Assembly (NCBI GenBank): GCA_009911175.1
Contig: QXWX01000141.1
Location: 1-13,560 of the forward strand
Length of the DNA: 13,560 nt
Reading direction: 5' to 3'
Source: Lachnospiraceae bacterium
GTDB taxonomy: Bacteria; Bacillota_A; Clostridia; Lachnospirales; Lachnospiraceae
This document shows, piece after piece, positions 7,244 through 13,560 of this stretch. Under the pieces are notes generated by a model. That model made no database searches. It was not told the DNA's origin and worked only from the letters and a program-made list of their open reading frames with translations. Positions within the stretch are counted from its first letter, which is position 1, and every line of letters starts with the position of its first letter. A program made the position numbers and the translations under genes.

Positions 7244-8055
7244 CCCGCACCTCCCAGCATCTCATGGTCCGCCACAAAACGCACCATGTGTTCATCCAGA
7301 AGCCGCTTCTGCTGCTGGCTGGCATACATCAGCGCCTTTTCACATACACGGTTTATCATCCGCGGAATCCCAGCTGATATCTTATATACTTCGTCTTCTG
7401 CCCCGCTGGTGAAGATCTCTTTCTCCGCCCCTGCATACGCCATATGGGCTGCGATATATTTCCCTGTCTCCGCACGGTCCAGCCTCCCCAGCACGATGTT
7501 CATGTCGATACGCTGCCTTATGGCCTCATATGCCTGCAGCTTCAGTTTCTGCTCCCACAGTTCCGTCTGCCCCACAAGCACCAGTGACATCGGGCTTGTG
7601 GAGTCAAATTTATAATTCAGCAGGAACCGCAGTTCTTCCAGCATGTCCTTCCCCAGCAGGTGTGCCTCGTCCAGCACGCACACGACTTTCTTTTTCTGCT
7701 CCGTACTGACCGCCCGGATCTCTTTCTGCGGCAGCCGTTTGGAATCCCCGCTGAAATAATGCGGCTCCAGCCCCAGCTGCCCTAAGAGCCCCGCATACAG
7801 CCACCTCGGCGTCAGCTTGGAATCTGACAGGTATAACAGCAGGTATTTTTCCTTCCCAAGCCTCCCGTCAAGCATCCTCACCATCGTCGATTTCCCACAT
7901 CCGGGATATGCCGTCACCACGGCAAACATCTGGTGGTCAACCACATAAACAAGCCTCCCCAGGGCGTCCTCTATCCGGGGGGATGTATACAGCCTCTCCA
8001 CCGGGATGTCCCTTGTGAAAGGGGTATGCTCCATTTCAAAAAAACTCTCATACAC
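7240..8055 (-). CDS. ExeA/TniB-like AAA ATPase, transposition regulator
   Basis: A 271-residue P-loop ATPase of the ExeA/TnsC/TniB group, which in transposons of this type binds target DNA and ATP and activates the DDE transposase. From the start chosen here: N-terminal YESFFEMEHTPF (residues 2-13, a hallmark of ExeA-like proteins), Walker A PGCGKST (51-57), Walker B VVCVLDEAHLL (124-134), a sensor-1-like LVLVGQTEL (158-166) and a helical C-terminus. I chose the GTG at 8055 over the ATG at 8097. A purine-rich GGGGAGGGGA lies just before it, the extra 14 residues (MRFPLGTTGRGRGA) are low complexity, and this gives the GTGTATGA overlap with the transposase stop. The length and all ATPase motifs are normal, so this gene looks intact even though its partner is split. 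With the RIT inserted upstream it may depend on RIT transcripts for expression. Confidence 0.85.
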   Translation of the reverse strand: MYESFFEMEHTPFTRDIPVERLYTSPRIEDALGRLVYVVDHQMFAVVTAYPGCGKSTMVRMLDGRLGKEKYLLLYLSDSKLTPRWLYAGLLGQLGLEPHYFSGDSKRLPQKEIRAVSTEQKKKVVCVLDEAHLLGKDMLEELRFLLNYKFDSTSPMSLVLVGQTELWEQKLKLQAYEAIRQRIDMNIVLGRLDRAETGKYIAAHMAYAGAEKEIFTSGAEDEVYKISAGIPRMINRVCEKALMYASQQQKRLLDEHMVRFVADHEMLGGAG

Positions 8056-8671
8056 GGCTCCCCTCCCCCTTCCCGTAGTCCCCAAAGGAAAGCGCAACCG
8101 CCATCTGCCCGTGGTCTTCCTTATATTTCTTTTCCAGCGCGTCCAAAAGCCTTGAAGTTTCCGGGATGTTTCCCGTCATCCCCAAAGGCACGGGCGGCAC
8201 TTTGGATGCAAATGCCCCGATCTCCATCCGGTGCGCTGCCAGCGGGGCCGCCCCGCGGCAGCATACCGTGACTATTTCCATGTCCATGGGGTCATATGCT
8301 ATTTCCGCCTTCAGGTTTGCAAGCGCCGCGCTTGCCTCATACCGGTTTCCTCCGAGTGAAAAGCACCCGGCTTCATCTATCCTGCGCGTCTCACGGTGCA
8401 GAAATGCTTCCGCCACCACGGAAACATCCAGAAAGACAAGCCCCCTTTCGTCCCTCATCCATTCCTGCTCCGGCGTGATCCCGCAGGAAGGCACAGACGC
8501 CCCATAGGATTCATAATACTCCCGGATCCCTGCATGTGCCTCCTTCTGGTATTCCTGCTCCAGAAAAAACTTCCACCTGCGGTTCAGTTCTTCCACGGAA
8601 TGCACATGTGCCACTCGTATCTCCGCTGTGAACTGGTCCACTTTCTGGTGGAATTTTTCTATTTTGCCCTT
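8048..8671 (-). pseudogene. 3' fragment of the DDE transposase (catalytic Glu and C-terminal domain)
   Basis: This is the back part of the transposase cut by the RIT element. It begins in frame with KGKIEKFHQKV, where the Glu is the third catalytic residue of the D,D(35)E triad, and carries about 206 residues: a helical linker and a C-terminal beta-barrel-like region (MERD-type position; VFLDVSVVAEAFLHRE and GGNRYEASAALANLK). Joined to 12140-12921 it gives 468 codons, normal for this group. In place, the frame runs into the RIT end, where the only start is a TTG in the palindrome without a ribosome binding site, so independent translation is unlikely. Its TGA overlaps the GTG start of the ATPase. 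Confidence 0.85.
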
Positions 8672-8672
8672 G
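8667..8672 (+). repeat. RIT left junction, CCCTTG copy 1
   Basis: CCCTTG here and at 12134-12139 form a direct repeat at the two ends of the RIT insertion. Deleting one copy with the element restores the transposase frame exactly. It is either a short target duplication or the shared crossover sequence of a tyrosine-recombinase reaction; the latter fits the enzymes encoded. Confidence 0.75.
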
Positions 8673-8698
8673 TTATGTAAAGATTTACATAACAAGGG
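8667..8698. repeat. 32-bp interrupted palindrome at the RIT left end
   Basis: Arms 8667-8681 and 8684-8698 (CCCTTGTTATGTAAA and its complement) are perfectly inverted around a GA centre. The 20 bp 8673-8692 occur only at this end of the element. The right end passes from the inverted repeat straight into host sequence. The arms include TTATGTAAA, also found as part of the inner repeats, so they probably bind a recombinase. Confidence 0.75.
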
Positions 8699-8785
8699 TT
8701 AAGTAAAGAAATCCGTTATGTAAAGAAATGCCCGCCGAGGCCTGAAATGCAGCAGCTCCGGCATGGATTTCTTTACATAATAATC
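8693..8785 (+). repeat. RIT left terminal inverted repeat, 93 bp
   Basis: Matches the reverse complement of 12047-12139 without gaps at 84 of 93 positions, with the outer 42 identical. It contains TTAAGTAAAGAAAT (8699), TTATGTAAAGAAAT (8716) and, inverted, ATTTCTTTACATAA (8767). These 14-nt motifs are likely recombinase-binding half-sites. The inner edge overlaps the TGA stop (8784-8786) of the third recombinase gene. Confidence 0.88.
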
Positions 8786-9806
8786 AATGCTTATTAAATG
8801 ATTTAAGCCAGGATTTCAAGTCATCATCGCTGTCCCACTTAGCATCTTCGTGAGGAACAATCTCCCTGCTTGCTGCTTCAATGGCTTCACGCTTGAGCTT
8901 TGCATCCGTTTTGGCATAAATCTCTGTGGTTTTGACGCTTACATGGCCGAGCAGATCCCTTATGTAGATCAGATCGACACCAGAATCCACAAGTTCCATG
9001 GCGGCAGTATGTCGCATTTTGTGTGGGCTGAGGCTGTCCGGGATCAGGTCCGGCGAACTTTCACGGGCCATGGCGCCATATTTTTTGATGATGTAATTCA
9101 CACCCTGACGGGTGAACTGCCTGCCCATGTGGTTTATAAAAAGCCATTCGTCCAGCTTTTCCGGTGACTGGTAGCCCATCATTTTCAAATAGTCCTGTAT
9201 GATGGGGATGGAATCCTTCATTAGGGGAACGTAACGGCTCTTTTTCCCTTTGCCATGTACCAGGAGCGTATGCGGTTCATGGAGTGATAAATCCTTTACC
9301 CGGATGCCGGTCAGTTCACTGACGCGGATGCCGGTGGAATACAGGAGCATCAGCATGACATAGTCACGCAGGCCGTCTGCTTTTCGTGTATCCACTTGGT
9401 CCATTAATGCAGAAACGCCATCTGTTTTCAGATATGATATTTCTTTCTGCGGCGCCTTTTTTACAGGAATCCCAAGGATTTTCTGGTATTCATTTAGGAA
9501 TTCCGGCTTTTCATACATCAGGAAACGGATAAAACTGTTTATTGCTGCCTGCCTCTGGTTCCGCGTTGCTATGCCACTCTTTCTTTCAGACTGCAGCCAG
9601 TCAAGGAAACCGAGAAGACGTTCGTAAGTCAGGCTTTTTATCGTTATCTGATCTGCAGGGATGCCGAGGATTTCATTATAGTAATCCAGAAGGTAGATAA
9701 ACGCATACCGGTAGGAATCGATGGTCTTGGGCGAGCATCCTTTTTTATTTACAAGAAAATCCGTAAGGAACCGGTTAAGGCAGATGGCAAAATCAGTCTG
9801 TTTCAT
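8784..9806 (-). CDS. ritC: Tyrosine recombinase, third gene of the RIT element
   Basis: A 340-residue XerC/XerD-like integrase. Residues 1-110 form an N-terminal SAM-like DNA-binding domain (KKGCSPKTIDSYRYAF). The catalytic domain has STGIRVSEL (Arg161), a beta-hairpin lysine in HGKGKKSRYVP (near 184-194), PHKMRHT (His262, Arg265), LLGH (His288) and the nucleophile Tyr297 in TEIYAKTD. All expected residues are present. The ATG at 9806 overlaps the previous gene by 14 nt, with AAAGGCGG 9 nt upstream. The stop lies within the inner edge of the left inverted repeat. It acts on the element ends, presumably together with the other two recombinases; the division of labour among them is not readable from sequence. 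The RitC name follows gene order and size. Confidence 0.85.
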   Translation of the reverse strand: MKQTDFAICLNRFLTDFLVNKKGCSPKTIDSYRYAFIYLLDYYNEILGIPADQITIKSLTYERLLGFLDWLQSERKSGIATRNQRQAAINSFIRFLMYEKPEFLNEYQKILGIPVKKAPQKEISYLKTDGVSALMDQVDTRKADGLRDYVMLMLLYSTGIRVSELTGIRVKDLSLHEPHTLLVHGKGKKSRYVPLMKDSIPIIQDYLKMMGYQSPEKLDEWLFINHMGRQFTRQGVNYIIKKYGAMARESSPDLIPDSLSPHKMRHTAAMELVDSGVDLIYIRDLLGHVSVKTTEIYAKTDAKLKREAIEAASREIVPHEDAKWDSDDDLKSWLKSFNKH

Positions 9807-10770
9807 GAAGATCAGCCGCCTTTCCGAACACGCGCTGGAACTTTGCGCTGCACTTTTCCCCGATGTACGGATAGAGTTCCATTGTCAGCCGCACATACCG
9901 CTCTGTAGCGTAAATCGTCTTATGGCCCAGATAGGTTGAAAGCACGGGGAGCGCCACATACATGTCCATCCCCTGGTCGACCATCTGTTTGAATGCCCTG
10001 ACAGCAAATGTGTGCCTCCAGTCATGTATTCTTGGCCCATGTCCCCCTCCGATATACGGGATGCCGGCCTGTTTCAGGATCATGCGGTGGATATCGTAAA
10101 GCCTGTTTTCCTTTCTCCTTATCCCTGCCGCAGATGGAAAAATATAGTCATCATCACTGAAAAGATAAAAGCATTTATCTGAAAACTGCTCAAACAGACT
10201 CTTTATTTCCGGACCCAGAACGATATACCGCTCACAGTCGTTTTTCGTTTCCATAAGCCTTATGATCCCGTTTTCAAGGTCAACATCTTTCTTTTTTATG
10301 CCGAGTGTCTCATTAATTCTGGTTCCACAGCAGTACAGGAGCCGGAACAGGACCGGGAACTGGACTGCATCCATCCGGCTCCGCCCAGAAGTATAAGTGT
10401 CAACGGCATGGAAATACCGGAGGATTTCATCATCCGTATAAATATGGGGCTGGAAATCCGTTGCCCGGAAGAATACGTCATGCATAAGGTATACGCCGTA
10501 TCCTTTTAAGCCAAGATATTTTAGGAAGCACTTGACCTTGTTTACCCTTGCGTAATGGGAAGTGGATGCCTCTGTCTCCTTTTTTTCAGACCATGCATCC
10601 GCATCCTCCTTTGAGAAAGAGACGTCCCGGATACCCCGCCCGGCGCAGAAACGGTCAAACTGCCTGAGGATAAACGTGAAGCTGGATTCCTTGTATCCGC
10701 TTGCGGTTTTGTAATCAAGGTAACGGTTAATCTCTTCTGCAAAGCCGGATATAAATTTTGGTCGGTTCAT
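9793..10770 (-). CDS. ritB: Tyrosine recombinase, second gene of the RIT element
   Basis: A 325-residue integrase. The N-terminal domain (1-105) includes RYLDYKTASGYKESSFTFIL. The catalytic domain shows CCGTRINETLG (Arg151), a MVLGPE-like strand after ETKNDCERY (near 174-182), IHDWRHTF (His249, Arg252), TYLGHKT (His283) and Tyr292 in ATERYVRL. All catalytic positions are intact. The start overlaps the preceding stop as ATGA (10767-10770), with AAGGAGG 11 nt before it, so translation is coupled. Length and order fit RitB. It probably acts in a mixed complex with the neighbouring recombinases at the inverted repeats. Confidence 0.85.
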   Translation of the reverse strand: MNRPKFISGFAEEINRYLDYKTASGYKESSFTFILRQFDRFCAGRGIRDVSFSKEDADAWSEKKETEASTSHYARVNKVKCFLKYLGLKGYGVYLMHDVFFRATDFQPHIYTDDEILRYFHAVDTYTSGRSRMDAVQFPVLFRLLYCCGTRINETLGIKKKDVDLENGIIRLMETKNDCERYIVLGPEIKSLFEQFSDKCFYLFSDDDYIFPSAAGIRRKENRLYDIHRMILKQAGIPYIGGGHGPRIHDWRHTFAVRAFKQMVDQGMDMYVALPVLSTYLGHKTIYATERYVRLTMELYPYIGEKCSAKFQRVFGKAADLHETD

Positions 10771-12011
10771 CCCAGTGTCACCTCCTTATAATGGGAGGTA
10801 GCAAGCGCAGGCATAGGCAGCGGGCACAGGGCAAGTTTTCCAATGTCCACCTTGAGGTAAATCTTTGTGGTTTCCGTCCTCTGGTGCCCAAGCACAGTGC
10901 CGATCACCGGCATGGATACGTTATTCTTCAGCATGTTTGACGCAAGGCTGTGCCGCAGTGAGTGCGGACCGTGTTTTTTCTCTTTCCAGTGGGAGATGCC
11001 TGCTTCCCTCATATACCGGCACACAATGGAATGGATGGTCGGCGGCTTCAGCGGTGTCCCGTGTTTTCCAACCTCGGCTGAAACGATGACCTCAGGGGCA
11101 TCTGACTTTGGCCTGCCATGCTTAAGGTAATCAATGATGGCATTGCCAACAGATGAAAGCAGCGGGTATTCAACCGGGACATCCGTCTTGTCCTGACGGA
11201 ACGATATCCGGTTGCTGTCCCAGTCTATCTGGGAGAACCGGAAGCTGACAATGTCTCCGCTGCGCCAGCCATACTCGGCTGCAAGGAGAAGGATCAGGTA
11301 GTCGCGTTTGCCAATGGCGGAGGAACGCTCTACCGCAGATAACACCCTGGATATTTCATCCTCCGTGTAAGTTGTCGGGATTTTACACTGCTCCCTGTAC
11401 TGGTCTTTCAAAACAAACAGTGCGTAATCCGTATGCGTATATCCATAATCATAAAGGTAATGGAACAGCTGCCTTAAATGGTTGGCACAGGTATGGCGGG
11501 CAGACAATGAATAATCCATTGCCTTAAAAAAGCCCTCAATGGCATCGATATCCAGATCCGGGAATCCAAGGCTGTGTCCGGTCAGGTACTGGTTAAAATG
11601 ATATAAGGCTATCTGCCTGCATGCAATCGTTTTCTCTGACCGTCCAATCATGCGTTCGTGCTGAAAAAACTGGAGAATGAGCTGTCCGGTTTCACCATCA
11701 TAAGTCCGTTCGACACGGGGTGTCCGAAACTCAAAATCGCCAGCCTGCTGATAAGAGAGCAGCATCCGGACGGCCCGGAGCCGTTTTTTCTGCCTGGAAG
11801 ACATGCCCTTAACAATGATATGGGAACCGATTTCCTCATCGCAGTACTTATAGCCAATGTCCTGTCCAAACTCGGAAACACCCCTATGGGAAAACCATTG
11901 TAAAACAGCATCCCACTCTTTTATAAGAATGTCGGCGTGGTGTGCGTGGTATTCCCTGTCATGTAGTTCCTGTTTGCAAGTGTCAATTAATGTTTTTAAA
12001 TCTGTAATCAT
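10767..12011 (-). CDS. ritA: Tyrosine recombinase, first gene of the RIT element
   Basis: A 414-residue integrase, the longest of the trio, with an extended N-terminus (about 1-110, helical and His-rich near YHAHHAD) before the SAM-like domain (about 110-205). Catalytic residues: Arg250 in EYGWRSGD, HSLRHS (His350, Arg353), VLGHQRTETT (His376) and Tyr385 in TKIYLKVD. About 30 residues follow the tyrosine, a possible tail for contacts between protomers. The ATG at 12011 has AAAGGAGG about 12 nt upstream, and 36 nt separate it from the right inverted repeat. Promoter elements must lie in or near that repeat, but I could not define a convincing -35/-10 pair. Size and position match RitA. Confidence 0.85.
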   Translation of the reverse strand: MITDLKTLIDTCKQELHDREYHAHHADILIKEWDAVLQWFSHRGVSEFGQDIGYKYCDEEIGSHIIVKGMSSRQKKRLRAVRMLLSYQQAGDFEFRTPRVERTYDGETGQLILQFFQHERMIGRSEKTIACRQIALYHFNQYLTGHSLGFPDLDIDAIEGFFKAMDYSLSARHTCANHLRQLFHYLYDYGYTHTDYALFVLKDQYREQCKIPTTYTEDEISRVLSAVERSSAIGKRDYLILLLAAEYGWRSGDIVSFRFSQIDWDSNRISFRQDKTDVPVEYPLLSSVGNAIIDYLKHGRPKSDAPEVIVSAEVGKHGTPLKPPTIHSIVCRYMREAGISHWKEKKHGPHSLRHSLASNMLKNNVSMPVIGTVLGHQRTETTKIYLKVDIGKLALCPLPMPALATSHYKEVTLG

Positions 12012-12046
12012 AGAACAGATCCTCCTTTCCGTTCCATGATACAGCG

Positions 12047-12139
12047 GATTATTATGTAAAGAAATCTCTGCTGGAGTTGCTTAATTTTAGGCTTCGTCGG
12101 GCATTTCTTTACATAACGGATTTCTTTACTTAACCCTTG
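12047..12139 (-). repeat. RIT right terminal inverted repeat, 93 bp
   Basis: The reverse complement equals 8693-8785 with 9 mismatches and no gap; mismatches begin only after the outermost 42 bp. Half-site-like motifs occur at 12052 (TTATGTAAAGAAAT), 12103 (ATTTCTTTACATAA) and 12120 (ATTTCTTTACTTAA). The repeat ends at the CCCTTG junction (12134-12139), with no equivalent of the extra 20 bp present at the left end. Confidence 0.88.
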
Positions 12140-12921
12140 GACTGGCACGCACCCGGTTTCGCATGGACAATCCTTATCCCTAGCTTCGCGCATGCCCGTC
12201 CCAGATGGCCCGCCGTATACTGCACCCCATTGTCAAGATAGACGCAGTCAAACTTTCCGGCTTTTAAGACTGCCTTATGAAATGTGTCCTCCACGATCTC
12301 CTGCCTCTGGTTATCATAAAACTCTGACTGCACGATATATCTGGAATGGTCATCAATCAGGGAGGATAAGTAGGTCTTTACCACTTCCCCGTCTGTTGTC
12401 CTGATCTCCGGGCCGTACTTGATGTCCCCCTGTAAAAGCTCCATCCGGTGCGGCCGGCAGAAACGTCTGGATGATACCGCACGTTTCTCTGCGTACCGCT
12501 TCATCTGTTTCCTACCAAAACCTGCATCATAAAGATGTCTCTGCATCGTGGACGGTTTCAGCACGCCCGGCTTCGCAAAACCTTCCAGTTCCAACACCTT
12601 TATAATCTGCCGCACGCTCCGTTTCGGAACCTCCCTCTTTAACTGCATTGCCTGCTCCATGATCTCTTCAAAGTTTTCCGGGAGCCTCTGCTGCCTCTTT
12701 TTCGTCCGGCTTGCCGGACGCAGCCCTCCGAACCCTTCCTCCCGGTAACTTTTTTCATAGCGGTACAGCGTCCTTTTGGATATGCCGTTCTTCTCCGCGG
12801 CTTCCTCCCGCAGCTGCTGCCTTTTCCCTTCATCCATGTCCGGGTCCAGAAGCGGCGCTATTATTCGGTATCTTCTGAGCGCCTCCTCATCCTGCCATTT
12901 TTTTACTTCTTTTTTCTCCAT
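12130..12921 (-). pseudogene. 5' fragment of the DDE transposase (HTH domains and two catalytic Asp)
   Basis: The front 262 residues of a TnsB/TniA/IS481-type transposase, ending where the RIT element supplies GGT-TAA. From the start used here: a helix-turn-helix (EKNGISKRTLYRYEKSY, near 43-59), a second DNA-binding region (RSVRQIIKVLELEG, near 101-114), then the RNase H-like core with Asp166 in LLQGDIKYG and Asp230 in VYLDNGVQY. The catalytic Glu266 lies in the fragment at 8048-8671, giving D-x63-D-x35-E when rejoined. I chose the ATG at 12921: AGGAGG lies 9 nt before it, against 3 nt for the ATG at 12927 and none for 12951. Lacking its Glu and C-terminal domain, the truncated product cannot catalyse transposition, though it could still bind the ends and act as an inhibitor (inference). 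Confidence 0.85.
12134..12139 (+). repeat. RIT right junction, CCCTTG copy 2
   Basis: Second copy of the hexamer flanking the RIT insertion (first at 8667-8672). The sequence to its right (GACTGGCACGC) is transposase coding sequence and continues in frame with 8666 leftward. Confidence 0.75.
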
Positions 12922-12993
12922 CTGCATGGTCCTCCTTCCATAGGACAGCATACATCGGAATAAAAATGTCAGCGAACAAAAGCAGGTGCATCC

Positions 12994-13560
12994 CTATGCC
13001 GCTGCCGGATATGGCTCTATCCGCCCTCCGCTGTTATATATGGCCCTGGCCGCCGCCTTAAGCCAGCCGGGGCTTATCCGTTCTTTCAGTTTTTCCAGTA
13101 AAGAAGTCCTGGATTTCAGGAACTTTCCATCCAGGTCCAGGAAGCGGTGCGCTGCCAGGCGGAGCTGGCCTTCCATGTTTTTTTCATTCATCCACAGCCA
13201 CCATCTCCAGTGCTTCATGGTCCCTTCACATGGATAGTCTTCCGTTTCTGTATCCTCTTCGCTGACCACGCCGTCCGCCACATCTTCAATCAGACCTGCA
13301 TCATAATGCTTATAAGGACAAAGAAAGTCCGGCAGTTCATTATGGAGCCTCCTGCATTTATCGTTACTGCATTTCAGCCGCCGGATCAGGCACCATTCCT
13401 TCCCGCCTCCCGCAATCCTGTGCGCGCGTTTCCTGCTGTCCCTGTACTTAAGGGAGCCCCCACAGCATGGACAGATACTTTCTTCGTTACTGGTCAGACC
13501 CTGACCAGATTCCATTAAATACTGAATAGTAAAAGTGGGAATAGACACATCTTTGCTCAT
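12994..13560 (-). CDS. DUF6431-type zinc-ribbon protein of the transposon, 188 aa
   Basis: Starts MSKDVSIPTFTIQYL exactly at the window edge, so an upstream start cannot be ruled out. Residues 30-69 form a zinc-ribbon-like unit: CPCC (Cys30, Cys33) and CSNDKC (Cys64, Cys69), separated by a basic strand region, then RLHNELPDFLCPYKHYD. That pattern resembles the N-terminal zinc ribbons of ISL3-type transposases and what I recall as DUF6431. Residues 115-188 are helical and basic with a Trp cluster (HWRWWLWMNEKN). It precedes the transposase by about 70 nt and seems to be the first gene of the element's operon. A role in DNA binding at transposon ends or in target choice is plausible but not shown. 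Confidence 0.7.
   Translation of the reverse strand: MSKDVSIPTFTIQYLMESGQGLTSNEESICPCCGGSLKYRDSRKRAHRIAGGGKEWCLIRRLKCSNDKCRRLHNELPDFLCPYKHYDAGLIEDVADGVVSEEDTETEDYPCEGTMKHWRWWLWMNEKNMEGQLRLAAHRFLDLDGKFLKSRTSLLEKLKERISPGWLKAAARAIYNSGGRIEPYPAAA

Larger units (their letters stand above)
8673..12139 (-). mobile_element. Recombinase-in-trio (RIT) element, complete
   Basis: A 3467-bp insertion carrying only three tyrosine-recombinase genes (414, 325 and 340 aa) in one overlapping operon, flanked by 93-bp inverted repeats. That matches the known RIT elements with ritA-ritB-ritC. The boundaries are set by the host gene: removal of 8673-12139 rejoins the transposase in frame. All three recombinases retain Arg, His-x-x-Arg, His and Tyr residues, so the element looks competent. 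It lies in the same transcriptional direction as its host gene. Confidence 0.88.
6571..13560 (-). mobile_element. Tn7/Tn5053-like two-component transposon (right end beyond the window)
   Basis: In transcription order it has a DUF6431-type zinc-ribbon protein, a D,D(35)E transposase (split), an ExeA/TniB-type AAA ATPase and a 116-aa unknown. The last three are coupled: GTGTATGA overlap between transposase and ATPase, ATGA overlap between ATPase and the 116-aa gene. A transposase plus AAA regulator and a terminus with repeated TGTCAC sites define the TnsB-TnsC/TniA-TniB style. There is no TnsA, TnsD/TniQ or resolvase gene in the visible part. The left end abuts a vWA gene fragment; the right end must lie past 13560. 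A RIT element sits inside the transposase gene. Confidence 0.65.

Noticed and set aside
8672..8695. TTG in the RIT palindrome as the start of a separate 215-aa protein
   Set aside because: The first nine residues come from the RIT palindrome, no ribosome binding site precedes the TTG, and the rest is the transposase C-terminus.
8784..9806. Chromosomal XerC/XerD or integron integrase
   Set aside because: The three-gene overlap, flanking inverted repeats and insertion into a transposase identify a RIT element; no attC sites or cassette array are present.
8784..12011. Tn554-like transposon (TnpA/TnpB/TnpC)
   Set aside because: Tn554 has two tyrosine recombinases of quite different sizes (the second much larger) plus a small non-recombinase TnpC. 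Here all three proteins are 325-414 aa with a full catalytic set.
8667..12139. CCCTTG as a staggered-cut target duplication made by a DDE enzyme
   Set aside because: The inserted element encodes only tyrosine recombinases, which do not make such duplications. The hexamer is also present in the element's own arms, so a crossover site is the better reading.
1..13560. CRISPR array, tRNA, rRNA or riboswitch
   Set aside because: No regularly spaced repeats, cloverleaf or conserved RNA core was seen. The only repeats are mobile-element ends.

Overview
Every supported gene lies on the minus strand, so the biological order runs from the right edge of the window to the left. Strong AAGGAGG-type ribosome binding sites, moderate GC content and tight head-to-tail operons point to a Gram-positive gut Clostridia-type host (Lachnospiraceae-like). 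This is inferred from style and families; nothing here names a species. I saw no rRNA, tRNA or CRISPR array.

The window is a set of nested insertions. (1) Positions about 74-6566 hold an old operon of short-gapped genes: the tail of a CobT-like von Willebrand A (vWA) protein, two small unknown proteins, a 623-residue helical protein, a large protein split by an in-frame amber codon (232 codons, TAG, about 600 codons), and two small proteins. (2) From about 6571 rightward, and past the right edge, lies a Tn7/Tn5053-like transposon: TGTCAC repeats at its left end, a small unknown protein, an ExeA/TniB-type AAA ATPase, a D,D(35)E transposase and a zinc-ribbon protein of DUF6431 type. Its end abuts the vWA gene and seems to have cut off that protein's N-terminus. 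(3) Inside the transposase gene sits a complete 3.47-kb recombinase-in-trio (RIT) element (8673-12139) with three overlapping tyrosine-recombinase genes and 93-bp imperfect terminal inverted repeats.

The RIT insertion splits the transposase three codons before its catalytic glutamate. Removing 8673-12139 restores an uninterrupted 468-codon frame, so the junctions can be read to the base. Both junctions carry the hexamer CCCTTG. A further 20 bp, found only at the left end, would make the joined ends of an excised circle an almost perfect palindrome of about 206 bp. The outer transposon is therefore presumably immobile unless the RIT leaves or transposase is supplied in trans, while the RIT itself has all its catalytic residues.

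The left operon is the part with least known function. A CobT-like vWA protein usually works with a MoxR/CobS-type AAA+ ATPase, which would lie beyond the transposon, outside the window. The accessory proteins match nothing I can name with confidence. The operon carries two apparent lesions (truncated vWA gene, amber codon), so this copy is probably decaying.
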